Positions 25,231-33,975 of a stretch of 64,000 bases of DNA are shown here, piece by piece; the first letter of the stretch is position 1; each line of letters starts with the position of its first letter. The stretch covers positions 1 through 64,000 of the forward strand of contig JAFQEC010000020.1 in the NCBI GenBank assembly GCA_017415805.1, given 5' to 3'. Origin of the DNA: Clostridia bacterium (lineage in GTDB: Bacteria; Bacillota; Clostridia; Oscillospirales; CAG-272). The position numbers and the translations under genes are program-made. The notes beneath the pieces are model-generated. The model was not told where the DNA came from. It searched no databases and saw only the letters and a list, made by a program, of their open reading frames with translations.

Positions 25231-25259
25231 ATTGTAGCATAACCTTCTCTCGCAGTCAA
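25231..25259 (-). promoter_or_regulatory. Promoter of the DUF1232 gene
   Basis: Minus strand TTGACT (25254-25259), 17-base spacer, TACAAT (25231-25236). Confidence 0.75.
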
Positions 25260-25285
25260 TGCTTCGCTTTTTGCCGCCGCTGCAA

Positions 25286-25358
25286 GCAAGCCCCCGTACG
25301 AGACGCCGCCGTTGGCGGCTATCGGCTGTTTGTCGCTTCGCTCCAAACGGCAAGATGC
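25286..25358. repeat. 73-bp direct repeat, copy A
   Basis: Nearly identical to 25469-25541, with four visible differences. Contains the palindrome GCCGCCGTTGGCGGC and ends in GCAAGATGC; its complement GCATCTTGC follows at about 25391, so the unit and its follow-on can fold together. The 25192-25652 interval otherwise holds only a promoter and hairpins, no gene. Confidence 0.85.
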
Positions 25359-25468
25359 ACGAAATGAGCGCGAAAGGCAAAGAGAGCGAGGCATCTTGCG
25401 GGGTTCGGATTTGAATTTCACGGGAATTTCGCGCCTTGCGCGAATATTTTTGCTCGCGGCTCATGTGA

Positions 25469-25541
25469 GCAAGCTCCCGTACGGGACGCCGCCGTTGGCG
25501 GCTATCGACTGTTTGTCGCTTCGCTCCAAACGGCAAGATGC
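25469..25541. repeat. 73-bp direct repeat, copy B
   Basis: Second copy of the 25286-25358 unit, again followed by the complement GCATCTTGC (about 25572). A further hairpin, GGCTCGTTTC/GAAACGAGCC, lies at 25585-25607 before the tRNA-Glu terminator. Confidence 0.85.
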
Positions 25542-25610
25542 GCCACACAACTCCAGATGCCATAGAATAGCAGCATCTTGCAGGGCTCGTTTCTGCGAAA
25601 CGAGCCGCCA

Positions 25611-25652
25611 CAAACAGAAAGCCACCCCCGATTGGGGGTGGCTTTCTGTTTG
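25611..25652 (-). terminator. Terminator of tRNA-Glu
   Basis: Perfect 19-base stem (25611-25629 with 25634-25652) containing CCACCCCC/GGGGGTGG, abutting the 3' end of the tRNA on the minus strand. Confidence 0.85.
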
Positions 25653-25727
25653 TGGTGACCCGTACGGGAATCGAACCCATGCCTTCGCCGTGAGAGGGCG
25701 ACGTCTTAGCCGCTTGACTAACGGGCC
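25653..25727 (-). tRNA. tRNA-Glu (anticodon CTC)
   Basis: Cloverleaf on the minus strand. Acceptor GGCCCGT pairs with ACGGGTC, discriminator A, encoded CCA. Anticodon stem TCGCC/GGCGA holds the loop CTCTCAC, giving anticodon CTC, which reads GAG. The T arm contains GGTTCGATTCC. It has a consensus promoter upstream and a terminator directly after. Confidence 0.95.
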
Positions 25728-25742
25728 TTGCGGTACTTTGCT

Positions 25743-25771
25743 ATTATAGCACACTCTTTTTCAAAATGCAA
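25743..25771 (-). promoter_or_regulatory. Promoter of tRNA-Glu
   Basis: Minus strand TTGCAT (25766-25771), 17-base spacer, TATAAT (25743-25748), 16 bases before the tRNA. Confidence 0.85.
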
Positions 25772-25888
25772 GCCCTTTTTTGCATTTTTTCAAATTTTTT
25801 TCAAGGCGCATCTGAAAGCACCGAAAAAAGGGCTCTCCTGTATAAAAACGGCTTTTCCCTTCTCCACCGTCTTGCTCAATCTTGTCAA

Positions 25889-26059
25889 ATGATGCATCGC
25901 CTACGGCGATATGATGTTTTTCGCCTCGCTCAAAATGATGTTGCTCCCGTTGGTCGCAATGATGCGATGTTTGCCCCAAAATGTGGCGAAGCCACACATC
26001 ATTAGGCGTAGCCGTCATCATTGGCGAAGCCAACATCATTTGCCGAAGGCAAACATCAT
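25889..26059. repeat. Symmetric array of short hairpins (array 2)
   Basis: Four ATGATG linkers (25889, 25911, 25935, 25959) followed by four CATCAT linkers (25997, 26016, 26034, 26054): the same 4+4 inverted plan as at 40-240 but with another linker word. Between them are short stems with different but matching arms: TCGCC/GGCGA, GTGGC/GCCAC, GGC/GCC, TTGGC/GCCAA, TTTGCC/GGCAAA, with loops tac on the left and gta or gaa on the right. It lies between the tRNA-Arg terminator and the tRNA-Glu promoter; no gene is seen in 25772-26061. Confidence 0.8.
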
Positions 26060-26061
26060 TC

Positions 26062-26101
26062 AAAAAACGCACTTTTGTCGGTAGACAAAAGTGCGTTTTT
26101 T
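26062..26101 (-). terminator. Terminator of tRNA-Arg
   Basis: Perfect 18-base stem (26062-26079 with 26084-26101) beginning and ending in A/T runs. Confidence 0.9.
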
Positions 26102-26103
26102 GT

Positions 26104-26180
26104 TGGCGCGGCACGGGGGACTCGAACCCTCGACCTACTGGTTCGTAGCCAGGCACTCTATCCAACTGAGCTAGTGCCGC
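26104..26180 (-). tRNA. tRNA-Arg (anticodon ACG)
   Basis: Minus-strand cloverleaf. Acceptor GCGGCAC/GTGCCGC, discriminator G, encoded CCA. Anticodon arm CTGG-CTACGAA-CCAG gives ACG, whose A34 is normally edited to inosine to read CGN codons. D arm AGCTCAGTTGGATAGAG and T arm GGTTCGAGTCC are standard. Confidence 0.95.
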
Positions 26181-26206
26181 ATCGTACCCTTTCGGCGTAC
26201 TCATAT

Positions 26207-26235
26207 ATATTAGCACACAAAATCGGCTTTGTCAA
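26207..26235 (-). promoter_or_regulatory. Promoter of tRNA-Arg
   Basis: Minus strand TTGACA (26230-26235), 17-base spacer, TAATAT (26207-26212). Confidence 0.8.
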
Positions 26236-26348
26236 GAGCCTTGCTCGGATTTTTTTGAAAATTTCTGCGTTTGGCGTGAGCGCGAGTATAAATGCCCTGT
26301 GCGCAGGCCAAAAATGAGTATGGATTTTAAGAAAAAGAGGTATGCCCC

Positions 26349-26978
26349 GTGGAACAAAAGTCGAACGCCGTCAAGACGCTCTCGTTTCTGGTGATCACGC
26401 TGGCGGTCTATCTGCTGCTCTGGCAGCTGCTCACGCGCTATTTTGATCTCCCCGTTTATTATTACGCGCGCCTGATCGAGCTGCTTGCGATCGGTCTTTT
26501 CATCGCGCTTGCCCTGCATACGCCCATGCGCTTTTGTGAGATGGGGATCGTCGTGCCGCGTGACGTGCTGGCGCGCTCTCTCGCGGCGGGCGGTGCCATT
26601 GCGCTCCTCGTATTTACCGTGCTGGGTCTTTTGCGCGTGCGGCTCGGCGGCATGCCGCTTTTTTCGTGGCACGTGTCGGGGGATATTTCGCGCGTGACCT
26701 ATATTCTCGTTGCACCCTTACAGGAGATCTTGGCCAAAAGCGTGATGCTATACAGCTTTGAGCTTTGCTTTGAGGGCAGGCATCCGCACCTGGCAAATCT
26801 GATGTCGGGGCTGACCTTTGCCGCCTTCCACGTGGTCTACGGCTTCCCCATGATGGTGCTGGCGATGCTGCTGGCGCTGTTCACGGGATGGCTGTTTTTG
26901 CGCGTGCGCTGTGTGTGGGGCTGCGCGCTGGCGCACTTCGCACTCGGCTTTCTGCCCGCATGCTTCGGCTTTGCCTGA
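26349..26978 (+). CDS. CPBP-family intramembrane protein, degenerate active site
   Basis: 209 residues with about six membrane helices. It resembles CPBP (Abi/Rce1-like) proteases: motif 1 at APLQEILAKS stands where EExxxR is usual, motif 2 FAAFH (FxxxH) and motif 3 LAHFALG are present. The first Glu is Gln and the Arg is Lys, so proteolysis is uncertain. The start is GTG at 26349, eight bases after AGAGG. It is followed by a separate promoter for the next gene. Confidence 0.7.
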   Translation: MEQKSNAVKTLSFLVITLAVYLLLWQLLTRYFDLPVYYYARLIELLAIGLFIALALHTPMRFCEMGIVVPRDVLARSLAAGGAIALLVFTVLGLLRVRLGGMPLFSWHVSGDISRVTYILVAPLQEILAKSVMLYSFELCFEGRHPHLANLMSGLTFAAFHVVYGFPMMVLAMLLALFTGWLFLRVRCVWGCALAHFALGFLPACFGFA

Positions 26979-26981
26979 CTC

Positions 26982-27010
26982 TTGCTTTTTTTACAAAAAG
27001 GTGTTATAAT
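26982..27010 (+). promoter_or_regulatory. Promoter of the DUF6472 gene
   Basis: TTGCTT (26982-26987), 17-base spacer, TATAAT (27005-27010). Confidence 0.75.
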
Positions 27011-27034
27011 GGTATCAAAAAAGGGGGCGATACC

Positions 27035-27211
27035 GTGGAAACGCGCTGTGAGAGCTGTGAATTTTACGATTGGGACGAATACGAGGACGCCTATGTTTGC
27101 ACGATGCGCCTGGACGAGGACGAGATGGTGCAATTTCTGTCACGCCGCACCGCGTCCTGCCCCTACTACCGCTACTACGACGAATACAAGAGCGTACACA
27201 AGCAGATCTAA
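27035..27211 (+). CDS. Cys-containing mini-protein, DUF6472-like
   Basis: 58 residues, acidic and Tyr-rich, with a CxxC pair near the start (RCESCEFYDW), a lone Cys in a YVCTM segment, the LDEDEM core, and Cys in SCPYYRYYDEY. Four cysteines suggest metal binding. The pattern matches my memory of DUF6472, a short Clostridia family of unknown function. The start is GTG at 27035 with GGGGG upstream, and the gene has its own promoter and terminator. Confidence 0.75.
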   Translation: METRCESCEFYDWDEYEDAYVCTMRLDEDEMVQFLSRRTASCPYYRYYDEYKSVHKQI

Positions 27212-27245
27212 CGCAAGCATCGCGCTTGAACCAAGAATTGCAAAT

Positions 27246-27292
27246 AAAAAGAGAGGATATTTCGGCATGAACCGATCTATCCTCTCTTTTTT
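27246..27292. terminator. Bidirectional terminator between the mini-protein gene and fhs
   Basis: AAAAAGAGAGGATA pairs with TATCCTCTCTTTTT; it ends the plus-strand mini-gene and the minus-strand purine operon. Confidence 0.9.
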
Positions 27293-27298
27293 CAGTGC

Positions 27299-28972
27299 TT
27301 AAAACAGCCCCGTGATCTTGCCGTCGTCATCCACGTCGATGCGAAGCGCCGCAGGAGATTTCGGCAGGCCCGGCATCGTCATAATCTCACCCGTGAGTGC
27401 AACGATGAAGCCCGCGCCCGCGGACACCTTGACCTGACGCACGGTGACCGTGAAGCCCTCGGGCGCGCCAAGCTTGGCGGCATCATCCGAGAAGCTGTAC
27501 TGAGTCTTTGCCATACAGATGGGCAAATTGCCAAAGCCAAGAGCGGTCAGCTGTGCGATCTGCTTCTTCGCCTGGGGTGCAAAGCTCACCCCGTTGCCGC
27601 CGTAAATGCGCCCCACGATGGCCTCGATCTTCTCCTCGATCGTGGTCTCGGTCTCGTACGCAAAGGAGAACTCACTCTGCTGCTCACACAGACGCACGAC
27701 CTCCTCGGCCAGCGCCATACCGCCCTTGCCGCCCTCGGCCCAGACGGTGGAGAGCACCACGTTGACGCCCAGCGCACGGCACTTCTCGATCACCAGCGCG
27801 ATCTCGGCATCGGTATCGGTCGGGAAGCGGTTGACCGCCACCACGGCAGGCAGCCGGTAGACGTTTTTGATGTTGGAAACATGGCGCAAAAGGTTCGGGA
27901 TGCCCGCCTCAAGCGCCGCGAGATTCTCGCCGCTAAGCTCGGTCTTGGGCACGCCGCCGTGCATCTTGAGTGCGCGCACCGTGGCCACGATGACCACAGC
28001 CGAGGGCACAAGCCCTGCCGCGCGGCACTTGATATCCAAAAACTTCTCTGCACCGAGATCCGCGCCAAAGCCCGCCTCGGTGATGGCATAATCGCCCAGC
28101 TTCATGGCCATACGGGTGGCGATCACCGAGTTGCAGCCGTGTGCGATGTTGGCAAACGGGCCGCCGTGCACCAGCGCGGGCGTGCCCTCCAGGGTCTGCA
28201 CGAGGTTGGGCTTGATCGCGTCCTTGAGCAGTGCCGCAAGCGCGCCTACTGCACCAAGATCCCCTGCGGTCACGGGCTTCTCGTCGTAGGTATAGGCCAC
28301 AACGATGCGCGAAAGACGCTCCTTGAGGTCGGCCATCGACGAGGCAAGGCAGAACACCGCCATGATCTCGGATGCCACCGTAATATCAAATCCGTCCTCG
28401 CGCGGCACGCCGTTCACGCGGCCGCCCAGACCGTCGGTCACAAAGCGCAGCTGACGGTCGTTCATATCCACGCACCGCTTCCAGGTGATGCGGCGGGTGT
28501 CGATGCCCAGTGCGTTGCCCTGATGAATGTGGTTGTCAAGCAGCGCAGCCAGCAGGTTGTTGGCCGCACCAATGGCGTGAAAGTCGCCCGTGAAGTGCAA
28601 ATTGATATCTTCCATGGGCACGACCTGTGCATAGCCGCCGCCTGCGGCGCCGCCCTTGATGCCGAACACCGGCCCCAGCGACGGCTCGCGCAGTGCCACG
28701 GCCACGCGCTTGCCGATGCGGCGCATGCCGTCGGCAAGGCCGATGGTGGTGGTGGTCTTACCCTCGCCCGCGGGGGTGGGGGTAATGGCCGTGACCAGGA
28801 TCAGCTTGCCGTCGGGGCGTGTGGTATCGCGCAAGAGCGCGTTGTCGATCTTCGCCTTATAGCGTCCGTATTGCTCCAAATATTTCTCGTCGATGCCCGC
28901 AGTCTTCGCGATCTCGGTAATGGGCTGCATATGCGCACTTTGCGCGATCTCAATATCCGAAAGGAACGCCAT
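27299..28972 (-). CDS. fhs: Formate--tetrahydrofolate ligase
   Basis: 557 residues, standard for the family. Makes 10-formyl-THF from formate, THF and ATP. The phosphate-binding loop [13 protein letters not shown] lies at about residues 65-77. The ATG at 28972 follows TAAGGAG. It is the last gene of the purine operon, 12 bases after purL, and supplies the one-carbon donor used by PurN and PurH in the same operon, which matches the ZTP riboswitch upstream. Confidence 0.97.
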   Translation of the reverse strand: MAFLSDIEIAQSAHMQPITEIAKTAGIDEKYLEQYGRYKAKIDNALLRDTTRPDGKLILVTAITPTPAGEGKTTTTIGLADGMRRIGKRVAVALREPSLGPVFGIKGGAAGGGYAQVVPMEDINLHFTGDFHAIGAANNLLAALLDNHIHQGNALGIDTRRITWKRCVDMNDRQLRFVTDGLGGRVNGVPREDGFDITVASEIMAVFCLASSMADLKERLSRIVVAYTYDEKPVTAGDLGAVGALAALLKDAIKPNLVQTLEGTPALVHGGPFANIAHGCNSVIATRMAMKLGDYAITEAGFGADLGAEKFLDIKCRAAGLVPSAVVIVATVRALKMHGGVPKTELSGENLAALEAGIPNLLRHVSNIKNVYRLPAVVAVNRFPTDTDAEIALVIEKCRALGVNVVLSTVWAEGGKGGMALAEEVVRLCEQQSEFSFAYETETTIEEKIEAIVGRIYGGNGVSFAPQAKKQIAQLTALGFGNLPICMAKTQYSFSDDAAKLGAPEGFTVTVRQVKVSAGAGFIVALTGEIMTMPGLPKSPAALRIDVDDDGKITGLF

Positions 28973-28984
28973 ATCCGTTTCTCC

Positions 28985-31900
28985 TTATTGCTTAAAATAT
29001 TTCACAGCAGATGCAAAGAGCTTCATGTCGTACTCACCGGGCACGTTGCGGTAGATGCCGTTCACAAAGCGCTCGGAGTGGCCCATCTTGCCCAGCACGC
29101 GGCCGTCGGGCGAGGTGATGCCCTCGATCGCGGCGATCGAGCCGTTGGGATTGAAGGCGCTGTCCATGGTGGGGTTGCCCGCAAGATCCACGTACTGCGT
29201 GGCGATCTGACCGTTTGCGGCAAGCTGCTTCACCAGCTCCTCGGATGCGAGGAACCGTCCCTCGCCGTGCGAGATCGGCACGGTGTAGATCTCACCGACC
29301 TCGGTGCCTGCGAGCCAGGGCGACTTGTTGGTGCAAACACGGGTGCGCACCATCTTGGACTGGTGGCGACCGATGATGTTATAGGTCAGGGTGGGGCAAT
29401 CGGCATCGGTGTCGATGATCTTGCCAAAGGGCACAAGACCCAGCTTGATCAGCGCCTGGAAGCCGTTGCAAATACCCAGCATCAAGCCGTCACGGGTATC
29501 GAGCAGCTTGCCCACCTGCTCCTTGACCGCAGGATTGCGGAAGAAGGCGGTGATGAACTTGGCCGAGCCGTCGGGCTCGTCACCGCCCGAGAAGCCGCCG
29601 GGAATGAACACCATCTGCGACTCGGAGAGCTTTTTCGCCACCGTTTCGACACTTCTTGCCACGTCGTCGGCGGTGAGGTTGCGGATCACCACGATGTCGG
29701 CCTCCGCGCCTGCGCGCTCCAGCGCACGTGCGGAGTCATACTCGCAGTTGGTGCCGGGGAACACGGGAATGAGCGCCTTTGGGCGCGCGCACTTCACTGC
29801 GGGTGCTGCATTACAGCCCGCACGGTATGCAAATGCACTTGCCTCGCCCTTCGCGGGGGCATCGGTGGGATACACGTCCGCAAGCGTCGCCTCGTTGAGG
29901 GACAGCAGCTCGGCGATCGTCGCCTTTTCGCCGTCCAGCACGATCTCGGGTGCTTCGGTGGTCTCACCGATCTTCGTCGCGTAAGGAAGATCGACCTCCT
30001 CGGTCAGCTCCGCCACGATGAAATCCTGCATCATGCCGCTGTACCAGCTCTCTCCCACCGTACCGCAGGATGCAAAGCCGATCTCGTTACCGAAGGACAT
30101 CTTCATCACGGCCTCGGCAATGCCGTTCTCCACGGCCCATGCGGCCTTGACCTTGCCTGCCTTGTGCTGCGCGTGGAAGGCCTCCCATGCGGCCTTGGTG
30201 GAGTCCGCCGACTTCTCGGTGGGCGCAAACAGATACACGGGATGTCCTGCCGCCTTGAACTCGGGCGAGAGCACGTCGCACGCCTTGATGGGCGCAATGG
30301 CGAAGGAGATCAGCGTCGGGGGAACGTCCTTATCGAGGAACGTGCCCGACATCGAGTCCTTGCCGCCGATGGCCGCGGCGTTCAGCTCCATTTGCGCGTC
30401 CATCGCGCCAAGCAGTGCCGCAAAGGGCTTGCCCCAGCGCATGGGCTCGTTACGCAGCTTCTCGAAAAACTCCTGCAGCGTAAGGTACGCATCCTTATAG
30501 TCCGCGCCTGCCGCCACGATCTTGGCCATGGAGCTGTATACGGCGGCGTGTGCGCCCGTGTAGGGATCGACACACATCACGTCGGGGTCAAGCCCCCACG
30601 CCATGACGCTGGCCTTATCGGTGACCTGTCCCGGGAGCACGGGCAGCAGCGCCGCCATGGCCTGTGCGGGTGTCCGCTGCGTCTTGCCGCCGAAGGGCAT
30701 GAGCACCGAGCCCGCACCGATCGAGCCGTCAAAGCGCTCGACAAGGCCTCTGCGGCCTGCGGTTTTGAGGTCGCCTGCCATCTCACGCAGATCGCGGTAC
30801 AGTGCCTTGAAGAACACCGAGAGGTCCTTTGCGGTGACCTCGACCTCGGTGTGCTTATCCGCACCGTTGGTATTCAGGAAATCGCGCGAGAGATCAGCGA
30901 TAGTCTGCCCCTTCCAGGTCATGACCATGCGCGCTTGCTCGGTCACCACCGCCACGCGGTAGGCCTCGAGGTTCTCGGCGCTTGCGTATTCAATAAACTT
31001 GTCGGCATCCTCGGCGGCGACCACCACAGCCATGCGCTCCTGCGATTCGGAGATGGCAAGCTCGGTGCCGTCCAGGCCGTCGTATTTCTTGCGCACGGCG
31101 TCCAGATCGATGGAAAGGCCGTCGGCCAGCTCGCCGATGGCGACCGATACGCCGCCCGCACCGAAGTCGTTGCAGCGCTTGATCAGGCGCGTGACCGCAG
31201 GATTGCGGAACAGTCGCTGGATCTTGCGCTCCTCGGGCGCGTTACCCTTCTGCACCTCGGATGCCATGGTCGTGAGCGACTTCATGTTGTGGCTCTTGGA
31301 CGAGCCCGTCGCACCGCCGATGCCGTCGCGACCCGTGCGACCGCCCAGCAGCACGATCACATCACCGGGGGCGGGACGCTCACGGCGCACGTTGTACGCG
31401 GGCGCGGCGGCCACGACGGCACCGCACTCCAGTCTCTTTGCCACGTAGCCCTCGTGATAGACCTCGGCCACGTGACCCGTGGCAAGACCAATCTGGTTGC
31501 CGTAGGATGAATAGCCTGCGGCCGCCGTCTGGCAGAGCTTGCGCTGGGGCAGCTTGCCGGGCAGCGTTTCGGCCAGGGTCTTGCGGGGGTCGCCCGCGCC
31601 CGTCACGCGCATCGCCTGATGCACGTAGGCGCGGCCCGAAAGCGGATCGCGGATACAGCCGCCGATACAGGTTGCTGCGCCGCCAAAGGGCTCAATCTCG
31701 GTGGGGTGGTTGTGGGTCTCGTTCTTGAACATCAAGAGCCAATCCTGCTCCTCGCCGTTCACGGTGGCCGTAACGTGGATCGAGCAGGCGTTGATCTCCT
31801 CGCTCTCGTCAAGCTCAGGGAGCGCGCCGCGCTTTTTGAGGGTCTTGACCGCGATGGTGGCAATATCCATGAGCGTCTGAGGGCGCTTTGCCGCCTTCTC

Positions 31901-32677
31901 TGCACCGTAGACCTCGACACGGTTGGCAAGATAGCGCTCGTAGGCGGCCTGCACGGCGGGATCGGCGATCTTCACGTTGTCGATGTGCGTGGAGAAGGTG
32001 GTGTGACGGCAGTGGTCCGACCAGTAGGTATCCACCACACGGATCTCGGTGATGGTGGGGTCACGGTGCTCCTCGTCACGGAAATACGCCTGCAGGAACT
32101 TGAGATCGTCGAGATCCATGGCAAGGCCAAGGGTGTCGAGCAGCTCCGAAAGCCCCTTCTCGTCAAGACCGATAAACCCATTTACCGTGGCAACGGTATC
32201 GGGAATGGCGTACTCGATGGCCAGCGTCTCGGGCTTCTCCAGCGTGGCCTCGCGGCTCTCCACCGCGTTGATCACGTACTTCTTTACAGCGTTCACGTCG
32301 TCCTCGGTCAGCTTGCCGCCAAGGATATAGACCTTGGCCGAGCGCACGGTGGGGCGCTCGCCCTGACTTTGGAGCTGAATGCACTGCGCGGCCGAATCGG
32401 CGCGCTGGTCAAACTGACCGGGCAGGGGCTCTACGGCGAACACCGTACCGCCCTTCGCGTCCAGCGTGTCGGACACGAGGTCGAGCTGGGGCTCGGAGAA
32501 CACGGTACGCACCGCCTGCTCAAAGAGCGCCGCATCGATGTTTTCCACATCGTAGCGATTGATCACACGCACCGATTCCAGCGCGGTGATGCCAACGAGA
32601 TTTTTCAGCTCGGCAAGCAGACCGTTTGCCTCGTGCGCCAACTCTGCCTTTTTCTCGACATATACTCTGTAAACCAT
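28985..32677 (-). CDS. purL: Phosphoribosylformylglycinamidine synthase, large fused form
   Basis: 1230 residues: the single-chain FGAM synthase with PurS-like N-terminus, two AIR-synthase-like halves, and a C-terminal class I glutaminase (about 955-1230) with PGTNCEYDS, the nucleophile Cys in a GICNGFQ segment, and SHGEG. Converts FGAR to FGAM with glutamine and ATP, so no separate purS or purQ is needed. The ATG at 32677 is preceded by AAGGAGAG. It lies 11 bases after purD and 12 before fhs. Confidence 0.97.
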   Translation of the reverse strand: MVYRVYVEKKAELAHEANGLLAELKNLVGITALESVRVINRYDVENIDAALFEQAVRTVFSEPQLDLVSDTLDAKGGTVFAVEPLPGQFDQRADSAAQCIQLQSQGERPTVRSAKVYILGGKLTEDDVNAVKKYVINAVESREATLEKPETLAIEYAIPDTVATVNGFIGLDEKGLSELLDTLGLAMDLDDLKFLQAYFRDEEHRDPTITEIRVVDTYWSDHCRHTTFSTHIDNVKIADPAVQAAYERYLANRVEVYGAEKAAKRPQTLMDIATIAVKTLKKRGALPELDESEEINACSIHVTATVNGEEQDWLLMFKNETHNHPTEIEPFGGAATCIGGCIRDPLSGRAYVHQAMRVTGAGDPRKTLAETLPGKLPQRKLCQTAAAGYSSYGNQIGLATGHVAEVYHEGYVAKRLECGAVVAAAPAYNVRRERPAPGDVIVLLGGRTGRDGIGGATGSSKSHNMKSLTTMASEVQKGNAPEERKIQRLFRNPAVTRLIKRCNDFGAGGVSVAIGELADGLSIDLDAVRKKYDGLDGTELAISESQERMAVVVAAEDADKFIEYASAENLEAYRVAVVTEQARMVMTWKGQTIADLSRDFLNTNGADKHTEVEVTAKDLSVFFKALYRDLREMAGDLKTAGRRGLVERFDGSIGAGSVLMPFGGKTQRTPAQAMAALLPVLPGQVTDKASVMAWGLDPDVMCVDPYTGAHAAVYSSMAKIVAAGADYKDAYLTLQEFFEKLRNEPMRWGKPFAALLGAMDAQMELNAAAIGGKDSMSGTFLDKDVPPTLISFAIAPIKACDVLSPEFKAAGHPVYLFAPTEKSADSTKAAWEAFHAQHKAGKVKAAWAVENGIAEAVMKMSFGNEIGFASCGTVGESWYSGMMQDFIVAELTEEVDLPYATKIGETTEAPEIVLDGEKATIAELLSLNEATLADVYPTDAPAKGEASAFAYRAGCNAAPAVKCARPKALIPVFPGTNCEYDSARALERAGAEADIVVIRNLTADDVARSVETVAKKLSESQMVFIPGGFSGGDEPDGSAKFITAFFRNPAVKEQVGKLLDTRDGLMLGICNGFQALIKLGLVPFGKIIDTDADCPTLTYNIIGRHQSKMVRTRVCTNKSPWLAGTEVGEIYTVPISHGEGRFLASEELVKQLAANGQIATQYVDLAGNPTMDSAFNPNGSIAAIEGITSPDGRVLGKMGHSERFVNGIYRNVPGEYDMKLFASAVKYFKQ

Positions 32678-32688
32678 GTGGACTCTCC

Positions 32689-33957
32689 TTATTTGAGTGC
32701 GGCAAGCGCGCGCTTGCCAATGTCTTTTCTGCAATAAGCGTTCTCAAACTTGACCTTGGCCGCCACCTCGTAGGCGTGCGCCACGGCAGCGGGCAGGTCA
32801 GCGGCGGTCGCCACCGCGCCGATCACGCGGCCACCCGCGGTGAGCAGCTTATCGCCCTCGCGCTTCGCGCCCGCCACGAACAGATATTCCCCGTCGGCCG
32901 TTTCGGGCAGGGTCATCTCAAAGCCCGAGGCGTATTTCTTGGGGTAGCCGTCCGACGCGAGCACCACGCAGCACGCAGCCCCCGCAGAGAACTTGACCTC
33001 CACCTCGGCAAGACGCTCGTCGGCGACCGCCTGCATCACGGTGAGCAGGTCGCTCTCCAAGAGGGGCAGCACCACCTGCGTTTCGGGATCGCCGAAGCGG
33101 CAGTTGTACTCGATCACGCGCGGGCCCTTGGGGGTGATCATCAGACCGAAGAACAGGCAACCCTTAAAAGGTCTGCCCTCGGCGTTCATGGCGTTCATGG
33201 TGGGCACAAAGATCTTCTCCATGCACTCCTTGGCCACCGCCTCGGTGTAGTAGGGGTTGGGCGCAACCGTACCCATGCCGCCCGTGTTCAGACCCTCGTC
33301 GTTGTCCTTGGCGCGCTTGTGATCCATGGCCGAGACCATGGGCACCACGGTCTTGCCGTCCATGAACGCCAGCACCGAGACCTCGGGGCCTGTCATAAAC
33401 TCCTCGACCAAAATGCGGCTTCCGCTCTCGCCAAAGACCTTATCACACATCATTTCCTTGACGGCGGCCTTGGCCTCGTCAAAGCTCTGCGCGATCACCA
33501 CGCCCTTGCCGAGCGCCAGGCCGTCGGCCTTGATGACGGTGGGATAGTCCTGCTTTTCCAGATACGCGATGGCCGCATCGGGGTCGTCAAAGGCCTCGCT
33601 TGCCGCGGTGGGGATGCCGTATTTGTGCATCAGCGCCTTGGAAAAGACCTTGCTGCCCTCGATAATGGCGGCGTTTGCGCGCGGGCCAAAGCAGGGGATG
33701 CCCAGCTCCTCCAGCGCGTCCACACAACCCAGCACCAGCGGATCGTCGGGGGCGACCACGGCAAAGTCAATGGCGTTTGCCTTGGCGAACTCCACGATCG
33801 CGGGGATATCCTTCGCGCCGATGGCCACACACTCGGCATCGGCGGCGATGCCGCCGTTGCCGGGGAGCGCGAAGATCTTCTCGACGCTCTTATTTTCTTT
33901 CAGCTTTTGGATGATGGCGTGCTCGCGGCCGCCACCGCCGACTACCAGTATCTTCAT
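32689..33957 (-). CDS. purD: Phosphoribosylamine--glycine ligase
   Basis: 422 residues, ATP-grasp fold. N-terminal VVGGGGREHAI motif (residues 5-15), the ATP-grasp segments KADGLALGKGV and EEFMTGPE, and the GGMGT loop are present. Joins phosphoribosylamine and glycine to form GAR. The ATG at 33957 has a GAGAGGG site. It sits between purH and purL, with gaps of 18 and 11 bases. Confidence 0.97.
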   Translation of the reverse strand: MKILVVGGGGREHAIIQKLKENKSVEKIFALPGNGGIAADAECVAIGAKDIPAIVEFAKANAIDFAVVAPDDPLVLGCVDALEELGIPCFGPRANAAIIEGSKVFSKALMHKYGIPTAASEAFDDPDAAIAYLEKQDYPTVIKADGLALGKGVVIAQSFDEAKAAVKEMMCDKVFGESGSRILVEEFMTGPEVSVLAFMDGKTVVPMVSAMDHKRAKDNDEGLNTGGMGTVAPNPYYTEAVAKECMEKIFVPTMNAMNAEGRPFKGCLFFGLMITPKGPRVIEYNCRFGDPETQVVLPLLESDLLTVMQAVADERLAEVEVKFSAGAACCVVLASDGYPKKYASGFEMTLPETADGEYLFVAGAKREGDKLLTAGGRVIGAVATAADLPAAVAHAYEVAAKVKFENAYCRKDIGKRALAALK

Positions 33958-33975
33958 ATATTCTGCCCTCTCTGA

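Noticed and set aside
26062-26101. Part of hairpin array 2
   Set aside because: It is a perfect 18-bp stem with T tract directly after tRNA-Arg, unlike the short stems of the array, so it is listed as a terminator.
27881-31510. A very long open frame antisense to fhs and purL (also 5438-7516 and 11437-15042 antisense to other large genes)
   Set aside because: Codon bias of the GC-rich true genes keeps the opposite frame open. No ribosome site, no family features, and the sense strand encodes clear enzymes.
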